Part shown: positions 10,501 through 16,922 of the stretch, one piece after another | Position numbering within the stretch: position 1 is the stretch's first letter | Layout of the letters: each line of letters begins with the position of its first letter | Assembly (NCBI RefSeq): GCF_963678635.1 | Contig: NC_087067.1 | Location: 20,766,596 to 20,830,595 of the forward strand | Direction of reading: 5' to 3' | DNA: 64,000 bases | Origin: Symsagittifera roscoffensis | Taxonomy: Eukaryota; Xenacoelomorpha; Acoela; Convolutidae | The notes under the pieces: generated by a model | Database searches by the model: none | Told to the model about the DNA's origin: nothing | Seen by the model: the letters and a program-made list of their open reading frames with translations, nothing else | Program-made: the position numbers and the translations under genes

Positions 10501-11072
10501 CCCGGACTCATACTCGACATCATCGCGTTGTTACTCTGTTTGGCCAAGGATGAGTGTGCACTTGTCAGATGTGAAGGTTCCTTTCTCCATTTATAGCTCT
10601 TAGTCTCTGATCTGGACATTCCCCTGTACAACACTTCCTCCCGAGGTTCGACCTCGGAACGCTCCGAGGTCTCCTCTGTCCTCTCGACTTCCTCTCGTTC
10701 GAGGACCCCGTCTGGCTCAAAGTCGGGTCGAATGAGCGTTCGCTCCCCTTCGTCAAAGGGATCCATCGGCGTTTCGCTCGCAGGCTCGGCCTCGGCGCTC
10801 CGCCCTTGATTGCCATCAAGGTTTTTCTCGCTCCTTAGTCTCATTTCGATCACTGAAAGATCAGGTTGACCTTTAGTCGATTCGTCTTCAGCAAACGCGT
10901 CGGAAGCGCTGCTAAACGAGGTCTGGCTACGCCTAGTTCTAAATTTCCGCGTGCTTCCCTTGCTTAGCCTGGGAATTTTAGTAGTCGATCCTAACGAGTC
11001 CCTGCGCTGCATAGTTTTGTACAAAATGAAAGTATTCGTAATTTGATGGCAATGCAACCGTACCACAAACAA
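1530..11072 (-). CDS. gag-pol polyprotein of element A with C-terminal macro domain (3180 aa)
   Basis: One frame encodes Gag and Pol together. Approximate residues are: S/E-rich N-terminus 1-300; coiled coil 305-420; retrotransposon Gag capsid-like region 525-715; two CCHC zinc knuckles at 757-772 and 811-824 (CX2CX4HX4C); aspartic protease DTGA near 1121; reverse transcriptase 1440-1650 with YVDD near 1607; RNase H 1745-1870; a long acidic spacer with LSGE repeats; integrase HHCC zinc finger 2397-2440; catalytic D, D and E near 2464, 2523 and 2557; GPY/F-like tail near 2699; acidic linker; and a final domain of about 150 residues from 3030. That last domain resembles TARG1/Poa1-type macro domains (ADFKREY, KYLCFLVTK, LSLPVYDPNRG, and an IEVHLHKKYY end). 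The usual start is uncertain: Met-21 (11012) fits element B better than Met-1. The length is well above typical Gypsy polyproteins. Confidence 0.9.
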   Translation of the reverse strand: MFVVRLHCHQITNTFILYKTMQRRDSLGSTTKIPRLSKGSTRKFRTRRSQTSFSSASDAFAEDESTKGQPDLSVIEMRLRSEKNLDGNQGRSAEAEPASETPMDPFDEGERTLIRPDFEPDGVLEREEVERTEETSERSEVEPREEVLYRGMSRSETKSYKWRKEPSHLTSAHSSLAKQSNNAMMSSMSPGEEQTFSKAKKSWKSLYDERMASLPTVGLTSRDDYPEITHPDVNFTPCPRNDMSREASSASPTRPMSDGITMGASSTFDRLMTSMHKQKGGASSSTRLQPQLTSSSLGLTPPLGAAGDISDMFAGVMNGLDELRRDMTKRIDQVDERAHHGRENLKDELTHVKSQARFDQAQLIRDTDQCLAESLAQANKESEEREARMTREIERLLNDHDNTYAQTMTGLERRLDAKSDLMMRKLDAILNGNNWQEHSNLRERSRHANVGDGTGNSARAQQGSRTNYEHRNKERPRAAPQRPGWTNPVPPEADATPETRLPTVPQVSSVPDLTTVSQDTTMYASMFEPLNRSLETFITKLSKSTERGERSRRTLKKPKSYKDESDGCIDTWIEVMKLHFEEENLSKKQECSALTSNLEGTALNCVMAKRVNERDSARKIFDILLNRFGSGVQGHQAMVKFEKRRQRDEESIDKFLDDLELLRRRSNPDERISERNLAIASKFMDGVRSEELKTMLATHFTLSLDQVPTPDDLRMKSREYLLIKPRAQNRYSNYGNYSGTNTGANSSWYKPRDDMDKRRSCANCGSMDHHVSACSAYKQNMKAIGYFLEDADATDEDHEEYVRGLIMKYGPRCFFCNLEGHFKSDCTQFWDAVADVKHPRHEEALSGVKASRARLMNEAESRRKETTPSTFTTKKVKTWPDEGVASNLETESSSPLKVDYGLAARTALQNVKQDLATKEVEQWVRSELESTDLRESLNVLSKTTRAEDEKEPKKQGLKLNVISGKTFGMTKAGTKIMSIISVAGHQVVKNLSEPSEITLVHLDIYADYLKQKDPKLDSRAVRALLTTGGPRLMKVDGHYIDVHGPYPILMNVDGINIYTKAHITDANDQVGRIYIGQEELKVRRIGHNAMLEQDAVHIGCEADLAAHVLDVQGRQLSVKGLLDTGAVVSVMPVKTWTDMGFERSDLIPTNIRLAAANQGAIYVTGRTPIISLQLGGRHLWMSFLVVENLDDSDQFILGRDFVRNFDVTIDLNDGLIRIKDPERKYEKRPLNKILINQAKVPIFLDRKVRLKPNQAVVATFRMRNLNELSNDRQVCLVPNPNSKSSAILGRSFSLTQSGLCVSVLLNTEATTVTIQRGKKLGYALPLNTDFLSVENLKKFDVTKCPLHANQECIMKRVIELKSSRKLFSMKSETDDGLSSCSNFPERPTEAELAENRPVLPEIEHLKGKISDKELDSLRAVLNRNADVFSKHKADIGCCNFVEHEIEIEEGSVPHREGARRMTPNKSEACRKEIEMLMEYDMIEPSKSPWACGVVMAKKKGGQLRFCCDFRYLNAVTIKDAYPIPRIDESLSKLGDAKFFTTLDLGSAFWQVPLRKQDREKTGFACELGLFQWKRMPFGLCNATATFQRLMAQALTSVTKKYGNLIMCYVDDVVIATPTLEDHIERLEEVFSCMKQAGLKCKPSKCEILKDSIKYLGRLVDKHGVRPDPEAVEAVLTWKAPKTDTQLMSFLGFANYYREFIKGYADKIYPMQKLMRNKGKKFTWTDEAQVSFENIKRELCEAPVLGMPTEKGMFVLDTDASVVAISGILHQEQEWNGRTVLRPIAYGSKVLSDTEMKYGAPKAEMFAVITFVEKYRAYLGSAPFKLRVDNRALAWLKTYSMDQSYIGRWIVRLDGYHMIIEHRTRDKHQNADSLSKKTEFYERLEEKQASQSEIKDGFSFLDKETYDELPLTRWLDKSGHPIPGHPDLPVETAAEIKLLARGEPVPLDLLVRSNLVQQELTRLGINSIALLNKTVNVAPDVMGKLRDLLDREVDRHDHEWKETMQRLTVTERTEKRPVSIRSRGVERDCRSIVNQLVTSMPKEVLLRTSFTEYGTSNQNQATEEVRIKSKSSFTRRVHFTDAKEEYEPSSDCSSLDETMSGESDTFDPVKDDLSEKSNAFEPVQDNLSGERLTRLPRDRILSGESGSRRPMDRVLSGESRNISNNLEYDVGESVDSSVESGPQSGDNTSETTSNSDMSEIAIHSLLVDWKQRGLDREIHQDPDRDRYTSDEEGTVVDNAADELELIAVSKRPTRLLPHGTVVRTNLEPSVQEATPLKKIWCVKLMDDAHAPEIMSGQMNVVKTYLKARYRLSDLLRAQRNDRMTSSLKRWIENGQPDKGDLEEDSYKILKQFYLKRKDLLYLNKDGIVACKRKEEDKVLYKYNSIVLPQLYQTELLFRSHDQMGHQGVDKVYNRIQKRFEWPGLKKACEKWIAACLSCQQAKDPRKLRFPLQSIESSGFNEVVQIDHQKICMTATGYNQVLVMIDHFTKYAEAAPCMTASAEETCDHLINVWIARHGCPITFQSDNGKAFVGDLTKELMKRSQVAQAHSTTYHPQTNGLVERQNRTLVSMLRVYCSRYMDDWDKHLPQVMGAYNSTEHSTTGISPHMMLTGHEKALPLTFFYPEYEGKRTAPQTYVRDVIRRQQDLNDLCRRNTQQAQIRQKRRFDKRTADAKAYSVGDYVWVFQEVVPPKGTKKLLKKWRGPFQITEVHQGGRFYRLSTGRAAHYENIKPHNASSEDWCIPADMQEGDYLIVDPACEVNERGTRDKNDGNEMVDNCDLPLDLELTERVEVDDETLPYAEEDWDCPEQTEIDKGIQPDFPLTMETRQSKRGKNQKKYNPYGEDFVVDRIVVGDVIDSLVGLDEVAMLEEIDLVNDMDQDWIDDRSEPEVEFEPEAEQTHEQELTNLRVLEWLHDLPTDPKETILTIQDVDRDSVKYISHDNTESNWVAPDGPLRVPQSNLGLLDFGRSTGTSMDIFVRGVGVGLTHTENLIIKKLKSARETGELETEGENAKKPPFGRIFESYFDLPNHYSNNIVITDSDFILTERTCAIAITADVSFKTALAADFKREYKNIEFLWKQRPGVGGMIALPPVASQIPGKYLCFLVTKATDRQHVNPESLVLALTRLRDFLVERGVTSLSLPVYDPNRGKLHPRELYALVHVIFSETDIEVHLHKKYYLSIC
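2137..2178 (-). other. Nucleotide-level conserved element inside gag-pol (GNRA-type hairpin plus motif)
   Basis: These 42 bases are identical to 25092-25133 in element B, although flanking coding sequence has diverged widely, including at third positions. On the sense strand it reads as a 7-bp stem ATCGACG/CGTCGAT closed by the tetraloop GGGA (a GNRA loop), followed by an AT-rich stretch and then TTTGTCCGGGGAGT. A purine-rich run follows directly in element A. It encodes the peptide around MDIFVRG just before the macro domain. Identity at silent sites points to a function in the RNA or DNA, for example a packaging, priming or processing signal. Which one is unknown. Confidence 0.6.
4602..4782 (-). 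repeat. 42-bp coding minisatellite, about five copies, encoding LSGE repeats
   Basis: The core CTCCCCGGACAA (plus strand) recurs at 4602, 4644, 4686 and 4770, with a weaker copy at 4728, which is exactly every 42 bases. In protein this is a 14-residue repeat ending in LSGE, in the spacer between RNase H and integrase. The cores are small palindromes on their own, for example GGACAA-G-TTGTCC. Element B has two good copies and one weaker copy of the core in the corresponding spacer (27581, 27647 and about 27713). Confidence 0.8.
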
Positions 11073-11439
11073 GATTTAGTTAAATCACTTAACGCTGCCT
11101 ACTCGATTCCGTCAGTATCAAAATGTCTCTTAGATCTCTCACGACTAAATTAGTGACTCAGCTAAAGTTACACACAGGGTCTACTCAGTATTGATATAAT
11201 GCTAACTCAACCCGGTTGTATAGTATAACAGTATCACTAAGTTTCCACAAGATATAATCAACACACAACACACAATCGATAATCAGATAAGAATATCCTA
11301 CAGGTGACAGCGACCTTTTGTCAGTATCAATTTATCGCCACACAATTTATCAAGTCACTGCTTTGTTAAAATTAAACAATCTTCGATAAAAAGCAGTGAT
11401 GATTCAGAAATAGATAAATAAAACTTAGTCTTAAAGAAA

Positions 11440-11785
11440 AAGACTTCCCCCAATCGGAACGATCCGAAAGAACGAAGCCCAGGACACAGTCTTCTCAAGT
11501 GGGTGTGTATTTGCCTAATACACCCACCGAGGTCTTCTCCTAGGTGTCCTGCGATTGCCCGAGCTGTCCTACTAAGTAGCTCAAGGCAACCTCTTGGTCG
11601 AAAATTCGTCAAATCTATGAAAAAGCTCTCCCACACTCGGACTGCTCCAAGTGCACGAGAGTAGGGAACAATTCTTCTTCTCAAGTGGGTGTGTATTTGC
11701 TTAATACACCCACCGAGGTCTTCCTTTATTTGTTCCCGGATTGCCCGAACTTTCCTATTAAGTAGCTCAAGGCAACCACTCAACC
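11440..11785 (-). other. Tandem pair (period 186 bp) of a compound RNA stem-loop module
   Basis: Two copies lie exactly 186 bp apart. Each has an outer stem around an inner hairpin, followed by a second hairpin. Copy 1: outer CAGGACAC (11480-11487) with GTGTCCTG (11544-11551); inner GTGGGTGT (11499-11506) with ACACCCAC (11520-11527); second hairpin 11555-11589. Copy 2: outer GGGAACAA (11664-11671) with TTGTTCCC (11730-11737); the same inner stem (11685-11692 with 11706-11713); second hairpin 11741-11775. The outer arms differ in sequence between copies but keep full pairing, the signature of a conserved RNA fold. One related module lies in element B at 33467-33569. Confidence 0.7.
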
Positions 11786-13349
11786 AAAATCACAATCAAA
11801 AAAAAAAATCTTGTTCGGGTACTTCTAATACACCCAATATAGAATCCAAAGTTGATCACGAATTTCCGGGTCAGAATGGGTTCTTATGACCCTGATATGC
11901 ACGCCTAATATCCTAATATGATCCTGATTAAATGGATATTTTCCGTTTCCCAAATTGCCACAGAAGGTTTACTCAAGTCTCTTACAAGGAGGGTCGCTAA
12001 AGGTTTAAGACACTCTGGAGGGTTACCTCGGAGGGTACCTCAATCACTCAAGTTACTTAGGAGGGTATCTTAATCACCCAAGCTACTTCGGAGGGTCCCC
12101 CTAAATTTACTAAGGAGGGTCAATAAGATGCTTAATACGCTCCGGAGGGTCACTTCGGAGGGTACCTCCAAAATTTTCAAATTTTCTGATCTCACTTGGA
12201 AGGTTCTCCTACTAGCTTCAAAAAGCGTCGAAATAAGCTAAGGGTTCCAGGGGGAGCTGTTTCAACTTCTTAGGGTGATCTCGTGGAAATTTTCCACTAA
12301 GGAGGGTTGCTAAAGGGCTTAGCTGACTCCGGAGGGTCACTTCGGAGGGTTCCCCCAAAATCAAGAAAAAGGGTCAAATCACCGCAGTAAAGCCTCTGAA
12401 AGCGGTCTACCTGACTTAAAACTAGGTTGGCTGACACGGTCAACCTTCCCAGTTGAATAAAAAAATGTTTTGATAAAATTTTCTGCCGCTCGGAGGGTTG
12501 CCCGTTACTTGGACCCTCCGAACCAACAAATTCTAAAAAATTTTTCTTTTCCGAAACAATCAACCCAAAAACGGTTGCGATTCGGAAAAGTGGTCAAAAA
12601 CGTCGACTTATGGTACCAAAATTATCCCGATCGGATAACTAGTCTTTGAGAAATCGCCAAAAACGCGTTCGTCAAAATGGCCTTTTTCACCACCTGTATA
12701 GGATCTGAAAGACTTTTTTCGCAATTCCGGTCGAAAGTGCCTAAAAATACTTGAAATGAGCGTAGTAGCCCTGTACGGCACTGGAATAATGCAAAAAACC
12801 GGACCAAAATTGGTTTAGAAACAAAAATTTGGCCAAAAACTATCAAATTTGGACCCTCCGATTCCTTCTTTTTCCAAACCTTAAGTCGTTAGCTCTATCC
12901 ACGGAGCTACTCGGAGGGTTGCCCGTTAATTTCTCTAGTAACCGAGCACGTTATGCTAGCACGCTCCTAACGCAAAAAATTTTATTGCTCTAACTCTAAA
13001 AACTCAAAAACTCGATCCCCAAAACAGATTGACAAAATACAGAAAATTATCAAAATTTTGGTCGAAAAATTCTCGTTTTTCTAACTTCCACTGAATCTTT
13101 GCTCACGCGGTTTCTTTAATAAAGGGGATGGAACTACGTGGCTACTCTCTATATAAAAGCTTTTTGCCTATCGGAAAAGCTCGGATATCCGAAAATTTGG
13201 GGGTCTACAGTTTGGTCGAAAATTGGTAATTTTCGACAAAAAATGGGTGTTTCTTGGGTCTAAATAGGAGATAAGTAATATATAGTAAGGACAATAATCT
13301 ATAAATAGTCGTTAATGAATAGTACTATACCCTCCTTTGCACCAAAATA

Positions 13350-13374
13350 TCCGAATTAAGACCCTTAACTCGGA
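13350..13374 (-). other. Conserved leader hairpin, element A
   Basis: TCCGAATTAAG and CTTAACTCGGA pair around a 3-nt loop. On the sense (minus) strand the single non-Watson-Crick position becomes a G-U pair, so the stem is continuous in the element RNA. The same hairpin occurs in element B at 35060-35090, with a different loop and a longer stem. Confidence 0.65.
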
Positions 13375-14120
13375 AATTTGTAATCGATGGAGGGTACAAT
13401 CGGACCGCGCCAATCGAGCCCCCCACCACTTAAGTTTTAAGGAGATAGTACCCGAACGATACTAAAATTGCTTCAACGATACCCAACAGTCGTTGCGGAT
13501 GTTGTCCTTGGTGTCCCTGTTGAGTGTGGAACACGTTGATCAGCCTGCCACTCTACCCTCCGGTCACCGGCAAAATCACCATTAACGTGCTTAAACACTC
13601 AAATTACACTCGAGGGAGGGTATCCAACCCTTCACCAAAACACACAATCTTTCTATCAGAAAGATTTAAATCAATCTGAAACAACAACAAATAGGAAGGT
13701 CAGATCACATCTCGTCCGGAAATAACATATAAACTGTCTCTTTTTTGGATTTTTTACTGTTTTTGGTCTTTTTTGGATTTTTTACTGTTTTTTGCACTTT
13801 TTTGTTTTTAAATAAATTTATTTTTGGCTTTTTCTTGGTTATACGCTATTTTTGTTTGGTTTTACGCTTTCTCTTTAATTGTTTTTGGTCCCGGGACCTC
13901 GGGATAAGCGGGTTCATGACTTCCCACCTAACCCTCCGGCCCCCGGAATTTTCGGTGTTAACTAAGTTAAAAAGCTAAATCGTACTAGACGGAGGGGTAC
14001 GCACCTTCCCCCTAGTACAAAAACGGTCATTAAGGCCTCTAACTCGGGCATACGCCCGGAGCGGAGGGTACGTCGCTGAAACGCTTGCTGATCATGATGG
14101 TTTCATGCCTTTAACAGGCC

Positions 14121-14135
14121 CACCCAGGAGCGCCA
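14121..14135 (-). other. Primer binding site of element A
   Basis: On the sense strand TGGCGCTCCTGGGTG starts 12 nt inside the 5' LTR and begins with TGG, as expected for a site complementary to a tRNA 3' end. Element B has the identical 15 bases at the same 12-nt distance. I could not name the tRNA. Confidence 0.65.
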
Positions 14136-14147
14136 TAAAAACGTCTA

Positions 14148-15034
14148 TGTAACATTCGCCCAAATATCACACAGCGACGGAGCGTAGAAAAAGTACCTAT
14201 TGACGACTGGCAGGCGTCAGTTACCTTAATTCCACTCGTTTTTCACCGTCTCGACCTTGCCAGTTGATTTTCTGGTCTGTCTAGGGCAAAGTAAAAAGTT
14301 ACTATTTTTAGGCCATCAGTCAAACGACTTTTGATCAGCTTTCGTTTGCATGCGAACACAACCACATAGCTGAGTCTCGGATCCTCAGACTACGTGATTG
14401 TCATTAAAAGCACGGCTCGAACAACCTATTTTTATATGTTTTTGTGTGACAGTTTTATATTAAATCCATTGGAGATGGATTGACCTTTTCCTTTCTCTAT
14501 CTACTCATACTCTGAAATATCAAATAATATCGGTGTTTAATTAATATCTAGGACATTCCAGCAACTGTTATAGCTAGTTTACACAGTCCCTTCACATATA
14601 ACAGTCTCTGGGGGACCAAGCCTCCGCTCCCGTGATTTTCTTGAGATAACACTCTTATCTCCTATATTTCGTGTCCCGGGAGGGTTCCGTGGTATTTCTC
14701 TTCCCCCCACCGAAGCCTCCGTCTCCACAAATATCTCTCACTAAGGTCCTTATCGTGTGTTATTGCCACGATAAGAGGCTCCGTTATTTTCTCGTCTCGG
14801 ATACAACCGTTTGTCACAAAATATGGCGTCGTTCTGATTTTTCTCTATTTTATTCAAAATGGCCGTCTTTTTTTCTATTTCTCAGAAATGTTCTCCTTCA
14901 AATCGAAATTTTAAAATTAAAAATTCCAGAACATTCTGACCCTCCGTCGCAACACTTTTTTGTTCGTAAGGCCTTTAGTCACTTTTATTTCCGTCGCGGG
15001 AAGGTTATGCTGTGTCATCCGGCGGAATGGCACA
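14148..15034 (-). repeat. LTR 1: 5' LTR of element A, also the left border of the element B cassette
   Basis: 887 bp, bounded by TGTAAC...GGCACA on the plus strand, that is TGTGCC...GTTACA on the sense strand. It matches LTR 2 (23263-24133): strongly over the sense 3' half (14148 to about 14500) and clearly less over the rest. LTR 3 (35872-36655) is much more diverged. The primer binding site beyond its left end makes it the 5' LTR of element A. Its right end abuts the last cassette ORF of element B. Confidence 0.85.
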
Positions 15035-16516
15035 ATGTGTCAACATGATACTCCTCCAATTACGTTTTCCCGAAGCTTCCAGTAATGGTTCCACTTCCAT
15101 CATCACTCGGTGGACTTCATCATTCTCGTCTACTGTATTGTAATCTGTAACGGTTGATCCTCTCTGTTTCTGTCTTTCAAAGTCACTAAAGTTCCCACTC
15201 ATGTATCCCATGAACTTCCTTCCCAGTATCGATTCCAACTCCTCCTTTGTTCTCTCTGGAACTGCTGAGAACATCTTACATAGCAACTCGTAAGATTTTT
15301 CGGACATTCTCGTTAGTCTCACACACTTTGGTACTGAGAAGGCTTCATCCACGATCGTTCTCGTACTCTTTACATCCACAGCTACGAAATGCACCGGGTA
15401 TCTGCTCTTGCACATTGGAGCCAATGTCGATCCCACCAAATATCGTGCTCCTGATGGTCTACAATAAGTCTCACTATGTCTGATGTTAATTTCCGCCTCG
15501 ATCGCTTCCCTCCATTTTCCTATGTGCTTCTGCTCAGTTTGCAAAACTCCTGGGAACACTTCTACACTGATGGCTGTGACCATTTCATGTCTCTGTTCTA
15601 GATTCAATAGTGACTCTAAAGAAACAAACATGCTGTAGAATCCTAAGAATCCTAGTGCAGTCACTAGATTCACCTCGGTTCCTCCATGGCAATCTGCGAT
15701 CAGTTCCGTTTCCGTCCTAGCTTTCATCACGACATTCCCAAACAATATCGTCAATTGCTTGTGTTGTCTCTCTAGGGTTTTCACACAATCCAGACCTCCA
15801 CAAACGTGACCTTCCAGTCCACAGACTTCCGCCAGACAGCTACCAGGTTTGACCCAGTCATCTGGTCCCCAGCCAGGCAACTCCACTTTGTCTTCCCCGT
15901 TGCTCCTATAGGCTGTTATCATCACATTATATATGATGTTAAGGTCACGCACGTTACAGTCTGCATTCAGCTCCCTCTGCACATCTTGTGTCACCCGTAA
16001 TATCGAGTCAGCATTGGGACTAGGACACCATGATGGTCTCATCAGTTCCCACACTACCACCACGCTCGTTCTCAGTAGTTCATCTGAGAATCCCAATCCA
16101 AACTCCACTCTTTTGTCGGATGTTGGTACGGAAGGTGCAGTCACCTCGTCTTCCAAGACCAGCCCCAATTTGGTCTGCGGATTATTAGCGCTCTTGATCG
16201 TTACAATTCTCGACGTCCAGAATCTTAGCAACACTGCCTGCTCGTAATCAAAGAAGCAATCGCGTATGTCTTCACTCAGGAAAGGGTTGTACGCTATCCC
16301 TATGATTCCGGACACGTAGCTGTACGACTTCTTCTTGATCGGTCCACAGTACTCACTGGATTTCGGCAGTGCCCCCATAGATTCTTTATTGAGTCTCAGC
16401 TCCTTGTTTGAAAATCTCCTGATCTCGTCTATCTTCCTCATGGGCTCTAACTTTTCAGGTTCTTTCATATTCACCCTCATCGGCTTGCTTTGATGCATCT
16501 CCAGCAGTGCTAGCAA
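15005..16516 (-). CDS. Accessory ORF, 503 aa, unrecognised; last of the cassette
   Basis: A long open frame of unknown family, mixed alpha/beta in look, with several Cys/His-containing stretches (for example CGLEGHVCGGLDC about a third to half way through) and a mildly hydrophobic segment ALGFLGFYSMFVSL. I see no signal peptide, zinc knuckle or polymerase motif. Its last nine or so codons lie inside LTR 1. Either the gene naturally ends in the LTR, or the LTR landed on its 3' end. It follows the 126-aa ORF after 19 nt, and the two could be parts of one gene. Base composition matches the rest of the element. Confidence 0.6.
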   Translation of the reverse strand: MLALLEMHQSKPMRVNMKEPEKLEPMRKIDEIRRFSNKELRLNKESMGALPKSSEYCGPIKKKSYSYVSGIIGIAYNPFLSEDIRDCFFDYEQAVLLRFWTSRIVTIKSANNPQTKLGLVLEDEVTAPSVPTSDKRVEFGLGFSDELLRTSVVVVWELMRPSWCPSPNADSILRVTQDVQRELNADCNVRDLNIIYNVMITAYRSNGEDKVELPGWGPDDWVKPGSCLAEVCGLEGHVCGGLDCVKTLERQHKQLTILFGNVVMKARTETELIADCHGGTEVNLVTALGFLGFYSMFVSLESLLNLEQRHEMVTAISVEVFPGVLQTEQKHIGKWREAIEAEINIRHSETYCRPSGARYLVGSTLAPMCKSRYPVHFVAVDVKSTRTIVDEAFSVPKCVRLTRMSEKSYELLCKMFSAVPERTKEELESILGRKFMGYMSGNFSDFERQKQRGSTVTDYNTVDENDEVHRVMMEVEPLLEASGKRNWRSIMLTHCAIPPDDTA

Positions 16517-16535
16517 GAGTAAGGCTTTTGCTCGT

Positions 16536-16916
16536 TCATCGCCCCCCCCTCAACATCTTGACACAGGTGTTCAATGCTGGTACTGAAATTTGCTCTATCA
16601 GGAATCGAATGAAACAGAGAGCATCTCTCCGCTTTGCGCACGCTGCTGCCATTCCTTCCTGGATTATCAGATCCCTCAGGTTCGTCATCAGGAATACTTT
16701 TTCTTCTTTTGACCTTTTCCTTTCTTCTGAGTCATATTCCCCGCGAGTTAATCCCATCATGCACCAGGCGAACCTCAGTTGTAATTCGGTTCTCTCGTAA
16801 GGTACTGCCATGAGAGCGTGTATTCTCGGCGTGGTCCTCATTTCCTCTTCAAAGTACTTCAACACCACTGCTTTCCATGGAAGGCTCACTAATTGCTCGA
16901 TCGTTTCCGCCTGCAT
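16536..16916 (-). CDS. Accessory ORF, 126 aa, unrecognised
   Basis: A small, mainly helical open frame (TELQLRFAWCMMGLTRGEY, LRDLIIQEGMAAACAKRR, LIEQISVPALNTCVKML). No family is recognised. It sits 6 nt after the stop of the 348-aa ORF and 19 nt before the 503-aa ORF, so the three are tightly packed and probably expressed from one transcript. It may be the N-terminal part of a longer ancestral protein with the 503-aa ORF, but I cannot show that. Confidence 0.5.
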   Translation of the reverse strand: MQAETIEQLVSLPWKAVVLKYFEEEMRTTPRIHALMAVPYERTELQLRFAWCMMGLTRGEYDSEERKRSKEEKVFLMTNLRDLIIQEGMAAACAKRRDALCFIRFLIEQISVPALNTCVKMLRGGR

Positions 16917-16922
16917 CTCAGA

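Larger units (their letters stand above)
11073..14120 (-). other. Long 5' leader of element A
   Basis: About 3 kb between the primer binding site and gag-pol, far longer than usual for Gypsy elements. No conserved ORF is seen. It contains a structured module present twice (11440-11785), many copies of GGAGGGT or its complement ACCCTCC between about 11,980 and 14,070, a 28-bp T-rich tandem repeat near 13,741-13,795, a long hairpin at 13,350-13,374, and a small GGGC/GCCC hairpin at 14,046-14,057. The leader of element B shares the hairpins, the T-rich tract and a related CCTCCGG motif. It may serve translation start, packaging or dimerisation. Confidence 0.65.
1..15034 (-). mobile_element. Element A: giant Cer1-like Ty3/Gypsy LTR retroelement, 3' end outside window
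   Basis: Read on the minus strand, the order is 5' LTR (15034-14148), primer binding site (14135-14121), a leader of about 3 kb, one gag-pol frame (11072-1530), a spacer and accessory ORF 1 (1074 to the edge). The order protease, reverse transcriptase, RNase H, integrase, with a GPY/F-type integrase tail, is that of Ty3/Gypsy elements, and the overall feel is of the nematode Cer1 lineage (from memory, not searched). The visible part looks whole: every expected part is present and both long frames are open. The 3' LTR and the rest of the cassette lie left of base 1, so LTR-LTR age cannot be judged. The open frames suggest it is young compared with element B. Confidence 0.85.

Noticed and set aside
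11355-11783. 142-codon minus-strand frame upstream of gag-pol with an internal 62-residue repeat
   Set aside because: The repeat is explained by the 186-bp tandem stem-loop module (186 is divisible by three). Element B has no matching frame, and the changes preserve base pairing rather than protein.
12880-12990. Possible tRNA-like segment in the leader
   Set aside because: No cloverleaf with consistent arms could be drawn.
13745-13978. 77-codon plus-strand Phe-rich frame
   Set aside because: Made by the T-rich tandem repeat in the leader.
14671-15048. 125-codon plus-strand frame in LTR 1
   Set aside because: Antisense in the LTR; the LTR 2 counterpart does not keep the same protein.
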